Source of the DNA: Triplophysa rosa
Taxonomy: Eukaryota > Chordata > Actinopteri > Cypriniformes > Nemacheilidae
Length of the DNA stretch: 64,000 nt
Direction: 5' to 3'
Assembly (NCBI RefSeq): GCF_024868665.1
Contig: NC_079912.1
Location: forward strand, 14,262,948 to 14,326,947
Shown: positions 32,696 through 47,663 of the stretch, piece by piece
Layout of the letters: each line of letters starts with the position of its first letter
Position numbering within the stretch: position 1 is the stretch's first letter
Translations under genes and position numbers: made by a program
Notes under the pieces: model-generated
What the model was told of the DNA's origin: nothing
What the model saw: the letters and a program-made list of their open reading frames with translations, nothing else
The model's database searches: none

Positions 32696-35600
32696 TACGC
32701 CACATTGAAGAGCTAAAAAGCAAGACGGCAATAGCCAGTATAAAATTAGTATTAAATATGAAACAGTGGCGTGATCTGATTCTACATCATAAGAAATGAA
32801 TGACTGTGCGTTTATTTAAGATCTTAGAGGTAATGCCTTACTGAATTATTTATAATTATATTATAAAAAGGTGTTTAGATACAGTATGGTTAGCCTGATC
32901 CCCCAAATCAGATCCATTACCAACTCCTTTTTTTTATCAATTTGTCATTTTACATTTGAATTTGTTTGTATAGTGCTTTTAACAATAGAACGGTTATGAA
33001 GATCCTCTACGGAACCCGTCCGGTACCTTAACACTGCAAAACTGAGCCAGCAGTGACAAGAGAAGATGGAAAAAGTCCCTTCAGTGAAGAAAAGCCACTT
33101 GGTAAGCAAAATAAAAGAAACAAACACCCCGACAGAGGCAAAGCCATCTGCCTTTGCTCGGAGTGCATTTCTAAAAATGAATCATCAATCTGTTTTTAAA
33201 CTACAGTAAATAATTGCAAGACTCCAACGCTGTGAAAAGCAACCTAGAAAATAGAACTCATTGTACATTATACTGTACAGTATGGGGTACGAAAGGAAAT
33301 GAAATCCATATTGCATATAAATCAGTGCGGGAGACGTGTCTGAGTACTCCAGGCAGGCCACTGACTGATATTTGGCCACACAGAGAATTGTGTTATCAAT
33401 TTCATACACTGCAATAAACTCAAACTACCATGAAACAATAAAACCGCTGACCACAGACCCGCTGTGTCACCAGCTGTGTTCTTTGAGGGCTGGTGCTAAA
33501 ACTCAGTCTTACATAAGGCCTTTGCGTCAATATCTAGACCACTTGAGTCTCAAAATACTGTATACTAGAAATATTATTAAACCAAATACTCTGAACGATG
33601 GAGATCAACAGGCGTGTCAGATTTGGTGTTACTTTCAATGCAAAACAAAATTAGCACAGACTATCAAATATTTGCAGTTTCAGTCGCACTTTGATGTAAA
33701 ACAAAGAATCTTGGGATTGCAGTGCTATAATAAGCCCAAGAGTGCAAATACAATAACGTGTGATCTTTCCGCAAATACAAAGCACACGTCTTTCCAGGTG
33801 TTTATTCATTTCCTATTTAACCGCAGAACACAAACACCACTGAAAGATGCCTGCTTCCTTGAATGCTCTGAATCAGCTGATAAATAATGCATATACATTT
33901 ATTGATTAATATTTCACTAGGTGGAGGTTGCTGAGGAATTTTGAAGAAGGGCAATAATGCCTTGTGTGATAAACATCAGCCTTGGCCAGCACCGGGGACT
34001 CAAGGATTCAGAGAGATGTATGTTGGCTATTGAAACTGACAGTACAGCATTATGGCTAATAACAATTTGTGCATCTAACGGCCTCTAATGACACTTGTGG
34101 TTATTGGAAATGCGAAGGTTAAGTTAATGAGCTGTGGACAGTCATCAGCGCTGTACGTCTAGCCACGGGATCCTCACAGTTAATAAAATATCACATCACT
34201 GGATTTATTTACAGTCCGAGGCTACGCATGTATATCTGCTGGTATATTGGCTTGGTGCTCTATCAAAGAGCTTTTGGAGCGGTGCCATCAGAGGAATGCT
34301 CGAGGGCAACACGGGTACTGGAAACTACAAAAAATAAACCACAATGCTCTGCGCTGTATCGGCTCCTAACCACAGCTGCATACTCCCCGCAATGTGCCAT
34401 CCAGGCTGTACCTGTTCAGGCATGATAAGCTTACAAACTCCATCACAGTGCTTGTATTATTTCTGGTTTGTTTAGCATCAACATGGAACTGTGTATATAG
34501 AGGTCCACCAGTCTGCGTTGCCCTCAATGACAAACAATAAAGCATACATCCATATGTTTGGTATGTATACAAAATATGTGTTTCTCTATCCATGTAGGGA
34601 ATGGTTTTGACATTGAAAATGGACAGTTCTAAGATCAGTGGATATTCAGGGCTTTGCCAAGACCTCTAGTGGTTTCTTATGGAATCTTTGGTTAATATTA
34701 AAATATTAAACCGCCACTGTCCTTCCAAAACCTTGGATGTCCAAATTCACTGTTTTTCAGAAAATGGAAAAAACACTGTATTTTTAAAATTATTAAATAC
34801 TGTGTTGTTAAAGATGACCAGCACTTTTTAATACTTACTCTGTTGGTTAGATATTTGCAAAACCTGGTGATAAACATAAAGGGTGACTAAAAATAATGAA
34901 TTATGACAAGATTTTTTAATTCACATTATTTGGAGATACAAGGTTTTAGAAGCACAGCAGCATAGGCCTATACAATTATATTTTTTTATAAATGCTTGAC
35001 AGCATTTATTATAGTATTTTTATATAACTGTAAAGTGGACCTGTAAAGTAGGTCCTTAAATATTACTGGAGATCAAACTGAAAGATCCCACTAAAATGAT
35101 CAGACAGACAATGTTTCCAAAATTGGCATAAAGTGCAAGTTGGCCACTTTGTTTTTTTAGGGTTATGTACACTAAAATTACGTTTATGTAGTTTAGCATT
35201 TTTATGCGCTGTTACGTCCGATTTATCTAGCGTGCTCATTTTTTGGGGTGACAATTACATGACGTAAAAACTCGACTATAAACATACAGGAAACTCGTCT
35301 CTAGCGCCACCAAAGGCCACAATATAAAGTGCAGATTATTAGATAAACAAATAAGATGCTTCGTATAAAATGTTTTATCGTTTTAACTATATGTGATAAC
35401 GTTTAAATGATTGTTTTTGTGATAATGTGGCCACTTGATGTCTGTAAAATCTGATAAAACCCGTTTACATTCCATGGCTTGTACTTTCTCTTTCATACAG
35501 AAATGCTGAGGAAAAATCAATGAACAGATTAACACATTAAGAGCCCATTAAAACGCGAAAAACGTCCACAAGCATCTGACAAACGTCCATAAAACAACAA

Positions 35601-35841
35601 GAGAACGGACCTAAAAGTACAACCCACGACGTTATTCGCGTTAGCACTAGATAGTGCGCCCCTATACGACACACAAACTCATATATGAGGACGAACATTA
35701 ACAAAGACGGCGTTCAAAGCTTCCAAATTCTCTTCAGATGCCACGTTGAGTCTGACATCATGGCAGCTCCGAATGCTTAAAAGAGACGGAGAAACACACA
35801 AGAGGAAAAACACTTCACAGTGTGCACTGATAAGGACTTAC
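32696..35841. other. Long unassigned stretch
   Basis: No repeat or RNA gene supported over about 3.1 kb. The longest frame, 171 codons at 33372-33887 on the plus strand, has no recognisable domain and no clear splice or promoter context, and is within what chance allows. The stretch could be intronic or intergenic. Confidence 0.4.
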
Positions 35842-35917
35842 TGAGCTCCTCTTCTTCCCTGGTCAGGCAGCAGCAGTCACATGACAGCAGGCTGAGAGAA
35901 AGCGCTTCATTCGCCAT
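35842..35917 (-). CDS. Candidate first coding exon, unidentified protein
   Basis: On the minus strand an ATG at 35915-35917 in good context (gcagctatgg) opens 25 codons beginning MANEALSLSLLSCDCC and ending LTREEEEL, then a strong donor gtaagt (GT at 35840-35841, phase 1). The Cys cluster CDCCCL could be lipidated or metal-binding; this is inference. I recognise no family. No downstream exon was identified at lower coordinates. A strong donor gtgagt also occurs on the plus strand at about 35969, so transcription in either direction is possible. Confidence 0.25.
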
Positions 35918-37036
35918 AGCTGCGTTTTGTGCCATAACGCGTTTTTATCGCAACATTTTACTCCCACTCGGTGAGTACGTTTCCAGGCCTTTTTGTCACC
36001 CTTTTTGTCTTTTCAATTGCTCCTTTTTATTTTTTTGCGCTGGGGTTTGAACGGTGATATTGAGAAGTGTTTGTTTTTAGGCGTTTTTGCATCCGTGCAT
36101 CAAGTTTTCGGTTTGCGGTGATTTCTATCGGGCAAATACGCGCTTGCATTGGTGTCACATCGCGCAACTGGTTTTTAAAAAAGCCATTTTTACGTATGTT
36201 CAATGATAGTGGGTTTTTACACCTTTTTCTTTTTGGTTTTCTTTTGCTGTAGATATGCTTTGCTTGTCTTTTGCGGTGTTTGTTCGTGAGAGTTTTGTGA
36301 TTTTCAGCGAAGCATTTGCTTTTATTCTGGTGCGTCTTTTCTTAACCCAAAAGTCATTTTCAGACCTTTTAATGCCAAACTTTTCTTGATGCTTACCGAT
36401 GGCGTTTGTATGTTTTTGGTTTTTCTTTCCTTTTTAAAATGCCTTTTACTTTTGCTGATGATTTTAAGGTGAAGTGATTTTTGGATGGTATCGTTTTTCA
36501 CGTAGATGATGCAGATTGAGGTTTCGGTGAAGGGAATAATTGTTTCTTTGCGGGAAATATCAATGCGTCTTTTGCTTGCCACGAAGACGAACAGACGATC
36601 CTTCCTTGCAGGTATATAAGGACAAGAAGCGAAAATCCTACAGCACGTTTGTTTGTTTTTCAATAAAAGCAAGGCGATTGTGAAATGTTATTCTGTGAAT
36701 GATGTGTTCTTTAGCTGTTGATCATCAAACACATCTGTTGTGCATAATCACATTGCAATGTAATGTGTAGCTTGTGTGGATTGTGTAAAACAAAACTTTA
36801 TTGTTGTTTTTATAACAATATGCAGACGAAATGGATTTGTCAGTGACTGTATGGAGATATTTCAAAGATGCATTTGCAAATGAAGACTCCTTGGTTCAGA
36901 TTTCACAGTATATCACTATATTTTGCTATAGATACATTCTTTAACAACTTTAGACTGAAATTATGAGTGTGGATTTGGAAGAAGCTTGAAATCCTTAAAG
37001 CTACACATATTGATCACATCATACCAGCAGGCATGG
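35918..37036. other. Strand-biased T/G-rich region
   Basis: From about 35990 to 36670 the plus strand is strikingly rich in T and G (repeated tttttg, gcgtttttgc, ggtttt), leaving the minus strand A/C-rich and open for 117 codons at 36322-36672 with a lysine-rich, unrecognised translation. No repeat family recognised. Confidence 0.35.

Positions 37037-39049
<2,013 letters not shown>

Positions 39050-39088
<39 letters not shown>
39050..39088. repeat. CT microsatellite
   Basis: Uninterrupted (ct)n of about 19 units followed by gcag. Confidence 0.95.
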
Positions 39089-39091
<3 letters not shown>

Positions 39092-39511
39092 GCCCTCTTA
39101 TATACCCCCGAAGAGAAACATCTCGCCCTTGGCATCGACCGTTCAGGTTTCATAGGCTCAGAGCAATGTCTCTTTTCTTTAAATTTGATAGACGCAAGAA
39201 TTCGTCATTAAATTATCATATTTTCAACAATCAAACCCATTTCTGAAGAACAAGGGCAATCTGTCTGAGATTTTAAGTGCCAATTATGTTAAAGCGTTTA
39301 AATTGTAAGAGTCCTTAAGCACAACCTCTTATGTGACATGTGCTCCACTAACTTTCCCAATTAAATTGTTTGGTTAACCTTGAGTTTCATCCAGCCATTA
39401 GAGCGAGAGATTAGTGATGTAAAACTATGTACATCAAATCTGTTTAGAGTTTTAACCTACAGGGGGAGCTGTTCAAATCAAGGTTTAATCAGACATGGCC
39501 CTATTTACTTT

Positions 39512-39691
39512 CTTAAAGGAACAGTTCACCCAAATTCTGTCATCATTCACTCACCTTCGAGTTGTTCCAAATCTGTATCAATTTGTTTGTTTTGTTGAAC
39601 ACAGAGAAAGATTTCGAAGAATGTCACCAGTTTATGGCCACCATTGACTACCATGATGGAATTTGGATTTTTGGAAGAATTGTCCCTTTAA
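39512..39691. mobile_element. MITE, tagttcaccc family, internally deleted
   Basis: Left end ttaaaggaacagttcaccc then attctgtcatcattcactca. Right end gaattgtccctttaa. The central half, including the right agtcatacaggtt block, is missing. Confidence 0.65.
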
Positions 39692-40439
39692 ATTATTTTT
39701 GTTTATATTAAAGCTTTTCACACTTTGTGTCCACCAGCACCCTGAGCGCTGCCTAAGAAGCTACCGAGTTCATTCTACAGCAGAAAACAGAGTTATTTTA
39801 CAGTGTGTTTAGCTTGACAGCAGGTTAATAGGCTGGACTGAGGTATGTGGCTCTGAGGGGCATCGGCGTAATAAGTATGTGGTCTGATCTGTGGTTTGAT
39901 CGTGTCTCTGACTCATTGTTGAGGTCTCTGTTCCAATCAGCTTACACTGAAGTACGTAATACAACTTGCACAGTACATCTGCGTAATACATAAAGCACAT
40001 TTCAAAGCCCTTTTTAGAAGTTTTTTCAGGACTTGTTTGATAGCGATCCGTCCCCCCTCTTGCCTACTTATGTGTGAGTGTACATCTCAAGTTTGCAGTT
40101 TTAAATTGGATTTAGCACTAATTGCCAGGGTTCTGTCTCATTTATTCTGCTCATTTGTGTCATTCAAAAGACTAATTAATATTGGTCAGACGGCACGGAA
40201 AGTCTCACTGGCTACCGTTTGTTTGATGTTTTCTTTGCTAATTTTCAGTTGTACTCTAACAAATAGTTCCAGTTGAGGTTGTTTCTCATTTTGTTCGAAC
40301 TGAGAAACATTTTCAGGAGTTCCCACAAATACACACTCAAATTGAGGAAGAAGGTGGCAAATGAGAGAATAAAATCTACATTTCGAAGGTGGTCTTCCAC
40401 ATTTTTAGCTTCGAGATAACTTTGTTGAAATATCCAACC
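39692..40439. other. No feature seen
   Basis: No supported gene or repeat. Confidence 0.4.
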
Positions 40440-40560
40440 TGATCTCAAAGGAATTTTTATTGGTGTATGAATTTGTACAACGGGAATCGTACAAAACATA
40501 CATTTATTAGAAAAAAGCAAATACTGAAGCTCCACCCCTAACCCCACCCCTACACTATTC
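40440..40560. repeat. Interspersed repeat, family I, copy 1
   Basis: gatctcaaaggaatttttat, gaatcgtacaaaacatac and tccacccctaaccccaccc match, loosely, 51775-52010. A common fish element of unknown class containing aacccctaacccc and cgtacgattt wording. Confidence 0.45.
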
Positions 40561-41372
40561 GTGGCAACGCTATTGTAGAAAAAAATTAGAATAAAACCTC
40601 TTTCTCATATTTGTAATTAGTCTGTTGATTTTTACTAGTAATTTATTTATTATTCCTAAAACTTTTTTAAACCGATGGAACAAACATTTGATTGATTGCA
40701 CTTTAAAAGAATATCCAGCTAATAGTCAATATGTGCACACATGTTTGCCGCTTTAAATACTACAAACGGAGCCTTGAGAACGTGTGTTTACATGTTGCAT
40801 GTCGTAAGCCCTAACGTTTATTTCATACTGGGAAATATTTATACCTCCTTGTCTGTGGCAGATTAAATCATGATTCACTTCGTGGAATCAATTTCACAGT
40901 CTATTTCAGCAGCACCGCGTTCCGCATCCGACTGATGTCATTTTACCCCACTATTTGTCTCGCATGGGATGCTCAAGCTTTCCCGACGTATTTATCCCTC
41001 TCTGTTTATCATATCAGCCCACATAAAATCTTCATTAACGCAAATGATTGAAACCCTAGCGTTAACGTTAAAGCTACACCTTCCCCCCGCCGGCACACGT
41101 TCACTATGGTTTCCTAGGGATGTGTGTTATTTATTAAGGGGAGTTCAGCACCTTTCAGAACTCTATTAAGTGCGGTTCTGCGGCTGTCTCTCGGTTGTCA
41201 ACATCATGGAGAGCGTTGTTCCATCAGAACAGCGGTACGAGAGCTGTTGACTTTTACATGGTTATACTGTGACAAAGTCGCTTTTTTCTACTGTCATGCT
41301 CTTGTGCTGATAAACAGTTCCTCTGTCTTTTACTGTTTTGTACGTTTTTAGATTTCCAAAGGTTTTTTTAGT
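40561..41372. other. No feature seen
   Basis: Short frames only, with no repeat ends recognised. Confidence 0.4.
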
Positions 41373-41380
41373 AGTCAATT

Positions 41381-41874
41381 AGGGATGCACCGATGTATCG
41401 GCCACCAATATTAATCAGCCGATATTGGATTAATTTAACACCATCGGTATATCGGCATGAAAAAGGCAGATACCGATTGTTTATTAATGACCTGCATGGA
41501 GGTATAAATTGCATGTCTGAATAATCCAACGTTTTTCTCTGAGCAAAAAAATTAAATAGCAACAGCACAGACTTTATTTAAGTTTATTAAAGAAATGTTC
41601 AATGTTAAGTCAAATATGAGTTAATGTTGTTAATAAAATAAATATTTGATAGCAAAAATAACCTTTGAAGATTGTCATGTTGTCTTATTGTATTTTTATC
41701 TTAACTTGTGCCTCTCTTAAAATGTTAAATGGATCCAATTCATGTTCAGCAAAATTAATGTAATGCAGAAAAAACTAGCTAGTATTGTAAAGTACAATGC
41801 AATCGACCAATATCGGAATCGGAGGATAGTTGTTTGTTAAAATCGGTATCAGACAAAAAAATCGGTGCATCCCT
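41381..41874. mobile_element. hAT-type MITE, agggatgcaccgat ends
   Basis: Left end agggatgcaccgatgtatcg and right end aatcggtgcatccct, each followed inward by tcggccaccaatatt / aatatcggaatcgg. Flanks agtcaatt (41373-41380) and agtcaatg (41875-41882) form a 7/8 target duplication typical of hAT elements. 494 bp, no transposase. Confidence 0.85.
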
Positions 41875-41962
41875 AGTCAATGCTTGTGCAAAGGCTGATA
41901 ATTTTATTTTTATACAATGCGTGCAGTGTTGGCAAGTAAGATGGACACAGTGTCTTGTTTTT

Positions 41963-42068
41963 TGTGCTGTTTATCGTATGCAGAATAAAAGTTTGTGTTT
42001 ACATAATATAATGTTTGTCTTTGTACTGTGCATTTTTATTATTGTGCATAATAATTTTGTATTTATAA

Positions 42069-42103
<35 letters not shown>

Positions 42104-43670
42104 AATTTAATACAAAATATATATACTGTATACAGTGTATATATTAGGGGTGTAACGATACAACAATGCCACGGTTAATCCCACGGTTCAGACCACGGTT
42201 TTGGGACCACGGTTCAGTTCGGTTCGGTTCGATGTGAGGGCAGGGTTCATACCATGGCACAAGCAATGCTACAGAACACTAGAATCGTTTTAACTTAATA
42301 ATAACAGCAACAACAACAATTTAACTTGTTTACTTGAACTTTATTGATTTTAGTTTTATATATATATTTAGAGCAGTAAGCCTCAGTAAACAAAAATGAA
42401 ATAAATAACACTAATGTAAACTTAAACTTGTCAGAACAGGGCTCTAGACTAACACTTGAGAGAGGTGGCACTGGTGCTATACAAGTTATTCAGTTGGTGG
42501 CACCAGCCTTTAATTTAAGAGCACCAGAGTCGTGCGGTGAGATAAGCAAAAAGAATCACTAAAACTTAATTGAAATGTATTTAATACATTAATAAATCAA
42601 TTAGATATTAATACAAATCATTGTTTATGATTAAATTATTTTATTGTATATGTAAACTCTCTTTCAACACTTTTCCATATTTAAAGCACATCTTTCTTAA
42701 AGCTCCTTTCTTCCTTTATTTGTTGTGAACAACTATTAGAGAACACAATTCCTTTAATATCAGTGAGTGTTTTTGAGCCCGTCATTTGTTGTTTGATGAA
42801 CATTATAAACAGAGATCTTTATTATGCTGCTTCCCCTTTAAGAGCTCGCGCAATATACTGGAACAAACATGTGTTTTGTTTCCCAACTGTTTGGTCACGA
42901 AACTAAATACCTTTACAAGGTTTCTTTTTAATATGGGAATTTTGACGTTATTTTGTGTTTATATGTCCGTTTCAGAGTAAGAAGGCGTGAAAGAGAACTC
43001 CGTTTAGTATTTTGTACTCTGACTCTCTGGGCGCGCGCATATCTCAAACAACCCGCGCGACCTGAAGGCTTTTAGGGATTATTCTTCATGAAATCTGCAT
43101 TGATACACGTTTGGCTTCTATCAATAGCGACTTACAAATAAATAGTATTTAGCGTGATGTATAACGTTTTGTATGATTTGCAGTATTGTTAGAGAGCTTT
43201 ATACAATAGTTTAGTGCTTAAAGTTTAAACATGTTTCACTTGGACGCTTTTAAGGAGAATTAGTTACTGAATATGTATTTGTTGTTTCTGTCAATCTATG
43301 TGCATTCTGGCCATTAGCAATGCACTGTCATCACATTATTGAGCGTGATCAAAAATTGCTGCACTGCTGCTTAAGCTTACGATATATGCGCTAACCTGCG
43401 CAAGGAAAAGCGCGCTCGTCACGCGCAGCTTACGCATGGGGGCGGGAGTTCGCGGTACGCCATGGGAGTTCCGCGGTTCGTATGGGAGGTGTATCGCGGA
43501 TCATTCGGTTCGGTTCGAATATCGTTACACCCCTATATATATATATGTATGTATGTAAATATTTCCTAAATACAAAGTTAATACAGTATGCACAGTACAC
43601 AGACATATATTATGTAAACACAAACTTTTATTCTGGATGCAATTAATCGTGATTAATCATTTAACAGCCC
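41963..43670. mobile_element. MITE, gggctgtcaaa family, split copy
   Basis: The left arm (to 42144) has aataaaagtttgtgtttaca and ttgtactgtgc with an eroded terminus. The right arm (from 43536) has gcacagtacacagacatata, aacacaaacttttattctgg and ends tttaacagccc. It matches 28889-29191. The 1.39-kb element 42145-43535 sits at the centre, where the family has an AT-rich loop. Confidence 0.75.
42145..43535. mobile_element. hAT-type element with taggggtgtaacgat ends, nested
   Basis: Left end taggggtgtaacgatac and right end tatcgttacacccctа-type sequence (atcgttacacccc then ta) are inverted. Inward, ttcggttcggttcga appears on both sides in opposite sense (42216-42232 and 43506-43519). Flanks are AT dinucleotides, so the duplication cannot be read. 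A 64-codon frame at 42786-42980 does not resemble a transposase. A GC-rich segment with gcgcgcgcat and cacgcgcagcttacgc lies at 43020-43480. Confidence 0.75.
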
Positions 43671-44880
43671 TAGTTATTTAATTTACTCAAAACGTTGTTT
43701 AAAATGACTGTAAAGGCTGTTTGTATATTTCAAACTCTGTATCTTTATGTTCTATAGCTATCGACCAAATCGGATTCACAGACAGACAGGCAGCAAGAAT
43801 CAGATTTTAGACTCAAATCTGTTTAGTTGTTTGTATAGTCTAGCCATAAAAAATACCTGCAATTTGATTTTCATATGCCGATTCGAGTCACATTCATACC
43901 GTATGTAGTTCAATTCTATTTTATCACGAACAGAATGGCACCATCCTAAAGATCAGATTTGAAAAACAAACCTGATTTATGTGCAGTGTGAAGAGTTTGC
44001 AGTCATGTAAGGGTATTGAACATGCCCCCCTTATTTACGTATAACTACAGCATCTCCTCCCAAACACTCCTCTGCCTCTTCAATCATTTCTCTGAGCATT
44101 TGGATTAGCATGAAACCACTGGAATAAATGCAGTTTACAGCCTTGCTTCACTATGAGCACCAAAAGTCGTGATCCTTTTTAAAGGCCCCGATAAATGCAG
44201 AGTATGAACATTATGTGGCAGTGAGTGTTTATCGCATCGGCGTGCCGCACACATGGCCAAACTAAATGAAACTGTGTTGGTCCAAACTGGTGAGCAGGTG
44301 GTTGTGGAGGTACAGATGCTGGTAGAGTGGGTAATACCAGATCCAAATGTCCGCTGAGATACAAACACACAACAACTGCTCCATCTGCGTCACATCAGCA
44401 ACAGCTGGGCTGGACCGAGATCAGCTGGACATCACCTGGACCAACTGGAAGCGTATGCTCAGAGCGGAAATACTGATGGGGAAAACATGCATGCAAAGGT
44501 GACATTTCACTCAAAACAGAGTCAAAACGACCTCAATAAAATGCCTTTCTTATTTAGATATTTTTTCCATAGAGAAAATTTTATTAGAACCAGTTATCGC
44601 AAAATATGCTTTATGTTCTTGATAGGTTTTGTCATCATCATCTCTCACGTGGTCCATCTGATTGACTTTAAGACTACTTTAAGAATACTGTATGTCTCAT
44701 GAACAAACTCACAGTTAGCTTTTGAGTTTACAAATCCAACCCAGATTGCTGCTGGACAAAATAGCTGAGTACAACCTAAAAATACTTGATATATCATTGC
44801 AGAATTGACTTTATATTGAATTTATGTTAAACAATTAGAGCATTCAGATTTATTGATTTTAAAAGCATTACACTGTAGAT
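43671..44880. other. No feature seen
   Basis: A run at 44395-44455 (agctgggctgga, agctggacatcacctggacc) has weak internal repetition. No gene supported. Confidence 0.4.
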
Positions 44881-45250
44881 TAGGGATGTGACGATATTAT
44901 CGATATCATGTTATCACAATAGCAAAATTGTCTCGATATTATAGTGGTCACAAGACTGTATGAAACGATAGGTCTTCCGGGCGTTACATAGAGAATGTTA
45001 GAAAAAATAACAGATATTACCTTTGTCAAGGTCCATCTGGTGCAGTTATTTTATTTTATAAAAGGGATTTTTAGGTAATTTGACCCATTTTATACTATAA
45101 CGCATACCTCTAAACAACAGTTATGAGAGGATAAAGAAAAGAGGATGCTTATGGCACGTTTCCAAGTCATCATTTTAAACAAATACCGTACAGTGGACGA
45201 TATACCGAAGTATTACCGTACAGTGAGATTGTGATGTTGTTACATCCCTA
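44881..45250. mobile_element. MITE with tagggatgtgacgata ends
   Basis: Left end tagggatgtgacgatatta and right end gttgttacatcccta are inverted. Internal pairs cgatatcatgttatcac and attaccgtacagtgagat are present. Flanks ctgtagat / ctatatct are at best a degenerate duplication. Related to the taggggtgtaacgat family. Confidence 0.6.
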
Positions 45251-47409
45251 CTATATCTTAATTCAAAGTATAAAAGCGTTTACATTCATTTAGATTCTTA
45301 CTGTATGACTAAAACAAAGCTTAATATAAATGAAAATGTTGCTTTGTGTGGGTTTTTTGCCTAGCCTACAGGATTATTAAGCAATGTTATACAGTACTGT
45401 AAACAGACTCTCTCAGTTTTCTTTATACAAAAGCTAGACTCTCATTTAAAAATATGTAAAGTGAGCTCTTGAACCTCTATAATACTCGTTCGCTCTCACT
45501 GCAGTGGAAGAAACTCGCCTCGTGCCATTCACAGCGCTTGTCTTGGATCATACTTTGGAGCCTTGACACTTTATCTTTGGTGCTGTCAAATGTACAATCC
45601 ACCTGGTGTGCACGACGTTTGCTGAGTGTGCGCTGCGCTCTCGATGTGGATTGTGTACAGACCTCTGGCATTTTGCATTTGAATTAATAGCACTTTATTC
45701 GTGTAGCTTTATTTACAATTTATTGGTCCATTGTCTGTTTGAATAACAGGGCACAACCTTACCTAGAAAGCTCCGGCCTGTCCAGACCTGTTGACCTCCA
45801 TGACAGCACATGTAAAAGAAAACTGCTGTGGTTAGTCACGTAAGCTTGCTTTCTGGGACATGCCAGATGTAAGAAATGGTCTATTATAAAATTTCACGAG
45901 TTATGTCTTCTTTTTCTAGTCAAGATCAGTGCCAATAGACTGGATTTCTCCAAGGTCGATCTTCTCGCAGGTGACTGTCATTTCTCCAAGGGTTGCATCC
46001 ACCGCCCTTAGACTTTAAGACACGGAGCCTAACACGCACCGCCACAGACAGTCTTTCTCCTGTCCTGCTTCTTCTACTCCAGCAGCCACAATGGAGACGA
46101 TCAGTTTCTGATGGAGCGTGACCTCAATTTCCTCCTCCTTTCACACAAGGAATGAGCAGGATACACGCATGGAAAAATAGATTTGCATCTGTGTGGCTTT
46201 GAGGTGTTGGGAGAGTGAAAGCACCACTCGTGTGAGAATCGGGGTTTTGCGAGACGTCTCTGGGTTTGCTGGAGGAAGTGATGGTTTGAAGTGAAGCGTG
46301 AGGGTCCGGCTATTGTTGTGAGGTGCCTTCAACTTGAAATCTGAACGGTCTGGTCTTTTGTAAAAACAGATTACAGGTCAAACATTCACGTTGAACTATC
46401 CTGACAATGTAAAAAGAAGTACTCGACTAATATAAACCATGCACATCTAACTTGGCAAATTTTATGGACTGAAATAGATTGTGGTGATAAAATGAAGCAT
46501 CTGGCAACGTTGCCGCGGTAACGTCAAATGTGATTTAAAATGAAAACGCGCTTCATTTATTTATTCATCCAAAAATAATCACCATTATTTCATACTTGGT
46601 TTACTTTTCGCCGTGCAGTTTATTTTATGTGTAACAAATAAAATAGAAATATCACGAGAGCCCAGTCATCTCGCACGCGTCTGCTAGTTTCACAGAAGCG
46701 ATCTGAACGGTGTCTGAAACTGTGCTCAGATGTTCCAAAAACACTGCATCAAAGAGATTTCAGTATCAACTCAAAGATTGATCAAATTCCTAGAAGACCA
46801 GGTTTTCTGAGTTATGCCATCCACTTTCATTTCGAAGCTCTTACTGTGTGTCAATAATGGTCTCTTCCTACAGAGTTTGGGGGAAATTATCTAAGACAAA
46901 GTTGATACTCCGATGAAATATTGCTAACACAGTGCCATTATGCCTCCTGGGCCATGAAAGAGCAGCAATACAGCAATTACATTTCTCCCCGGGGGGCTAT
47001 GAGAACCGTTTTTGAATTCAGTATTGGATCAGCTGAATCAATAGAACAGGCAGAAATCATTTACTGAATCTATAATAACTTCTTCATGCTCGGGAAGGGA
47101 CCACGATTTTACACAATTCCTTTCTCTTAGTTTACATTTAAATAATTTGACATTAGATCATGTTGAACATGTCCATAAGAGAGATTTTTGAATGTTACAT
47201 TCATGGACACAGGTTCACAAAGTTGATTACAATGCCGTCTTACAACGACAGAAAACTCTCTTTTTGTCTTTATTGAAAAGAAATACTTCAACTACAAGTA
47301 CGTGATACTTCATTTTACGACTTATCTGCAATTCTTGCACTTCAGTCTTTGTAAATGAACACGTGAAAGTGCTAGTCATGGTGTGCCTATGAATATGTTC
47401 AAGGCATCA
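45251..47409. other. Long unassigned stretch
   Basis: No repeat ends or RNA genes recognised. Opposite-strand frames at 45469-45687 are mutual shadows without domains. Confidence 0.4.
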
Positions 47410-47663
47410 AATGAAAATTCTGTCATCATTTACTCACCCACGTGTCATTCCAAACATGTATGACTTTCTTTCTTCTGCAGAACACAAAAGAAGATATTTT
47501 GAAAAATGTTGGCAACCAAACAACACAAACCACCATTGACTTCCATTGCATAGACACAAAACCACTCATTTCTCAAAATATCTTCTTTTGTGCTTCACAG
47601 GTTTTGACATGGGGGGAGTAAATGATGACTGAATATTTGTTTTTGGGTCAACTGTCCCTTTAA
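47410..47663. mobile_element. MITE, tagttcaccc family, near complete
   Basis: atgaaaattctgtcatcatt, tactcacccacgtgtcattc, tttcttctgcagaacacaaa, accattgacttccattgcat, and right end tgtttttgggtcaactgtcc then ctttaa. The extreme left terminus is missing. Confidence 0.75.

Noticed and set aside
33372..33887. 171-codon plus-strand open frame, the longest outside low-complexity DNA
   Set aside because: No domain, no promoter or splice context, and the length is not exceptional for 64 kb read in six frames.
36322..36672. 117-codon lysine-rich minus-strand frame
   Set aside because: Explained by the T/G-rich composition of the opposite strand, which removes stop codons; no family features.
42786..42980. 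64-codon frame inside the nested hAT-type element
   Set aside because: No similarity to hAT transposases; likely a chance frame in non-autonomous filler.
44135..44370. Overlapping minus-strand frames of 63-77 codons
   Set aside because: No domain, no splice context and no repeat homology supporting coding.
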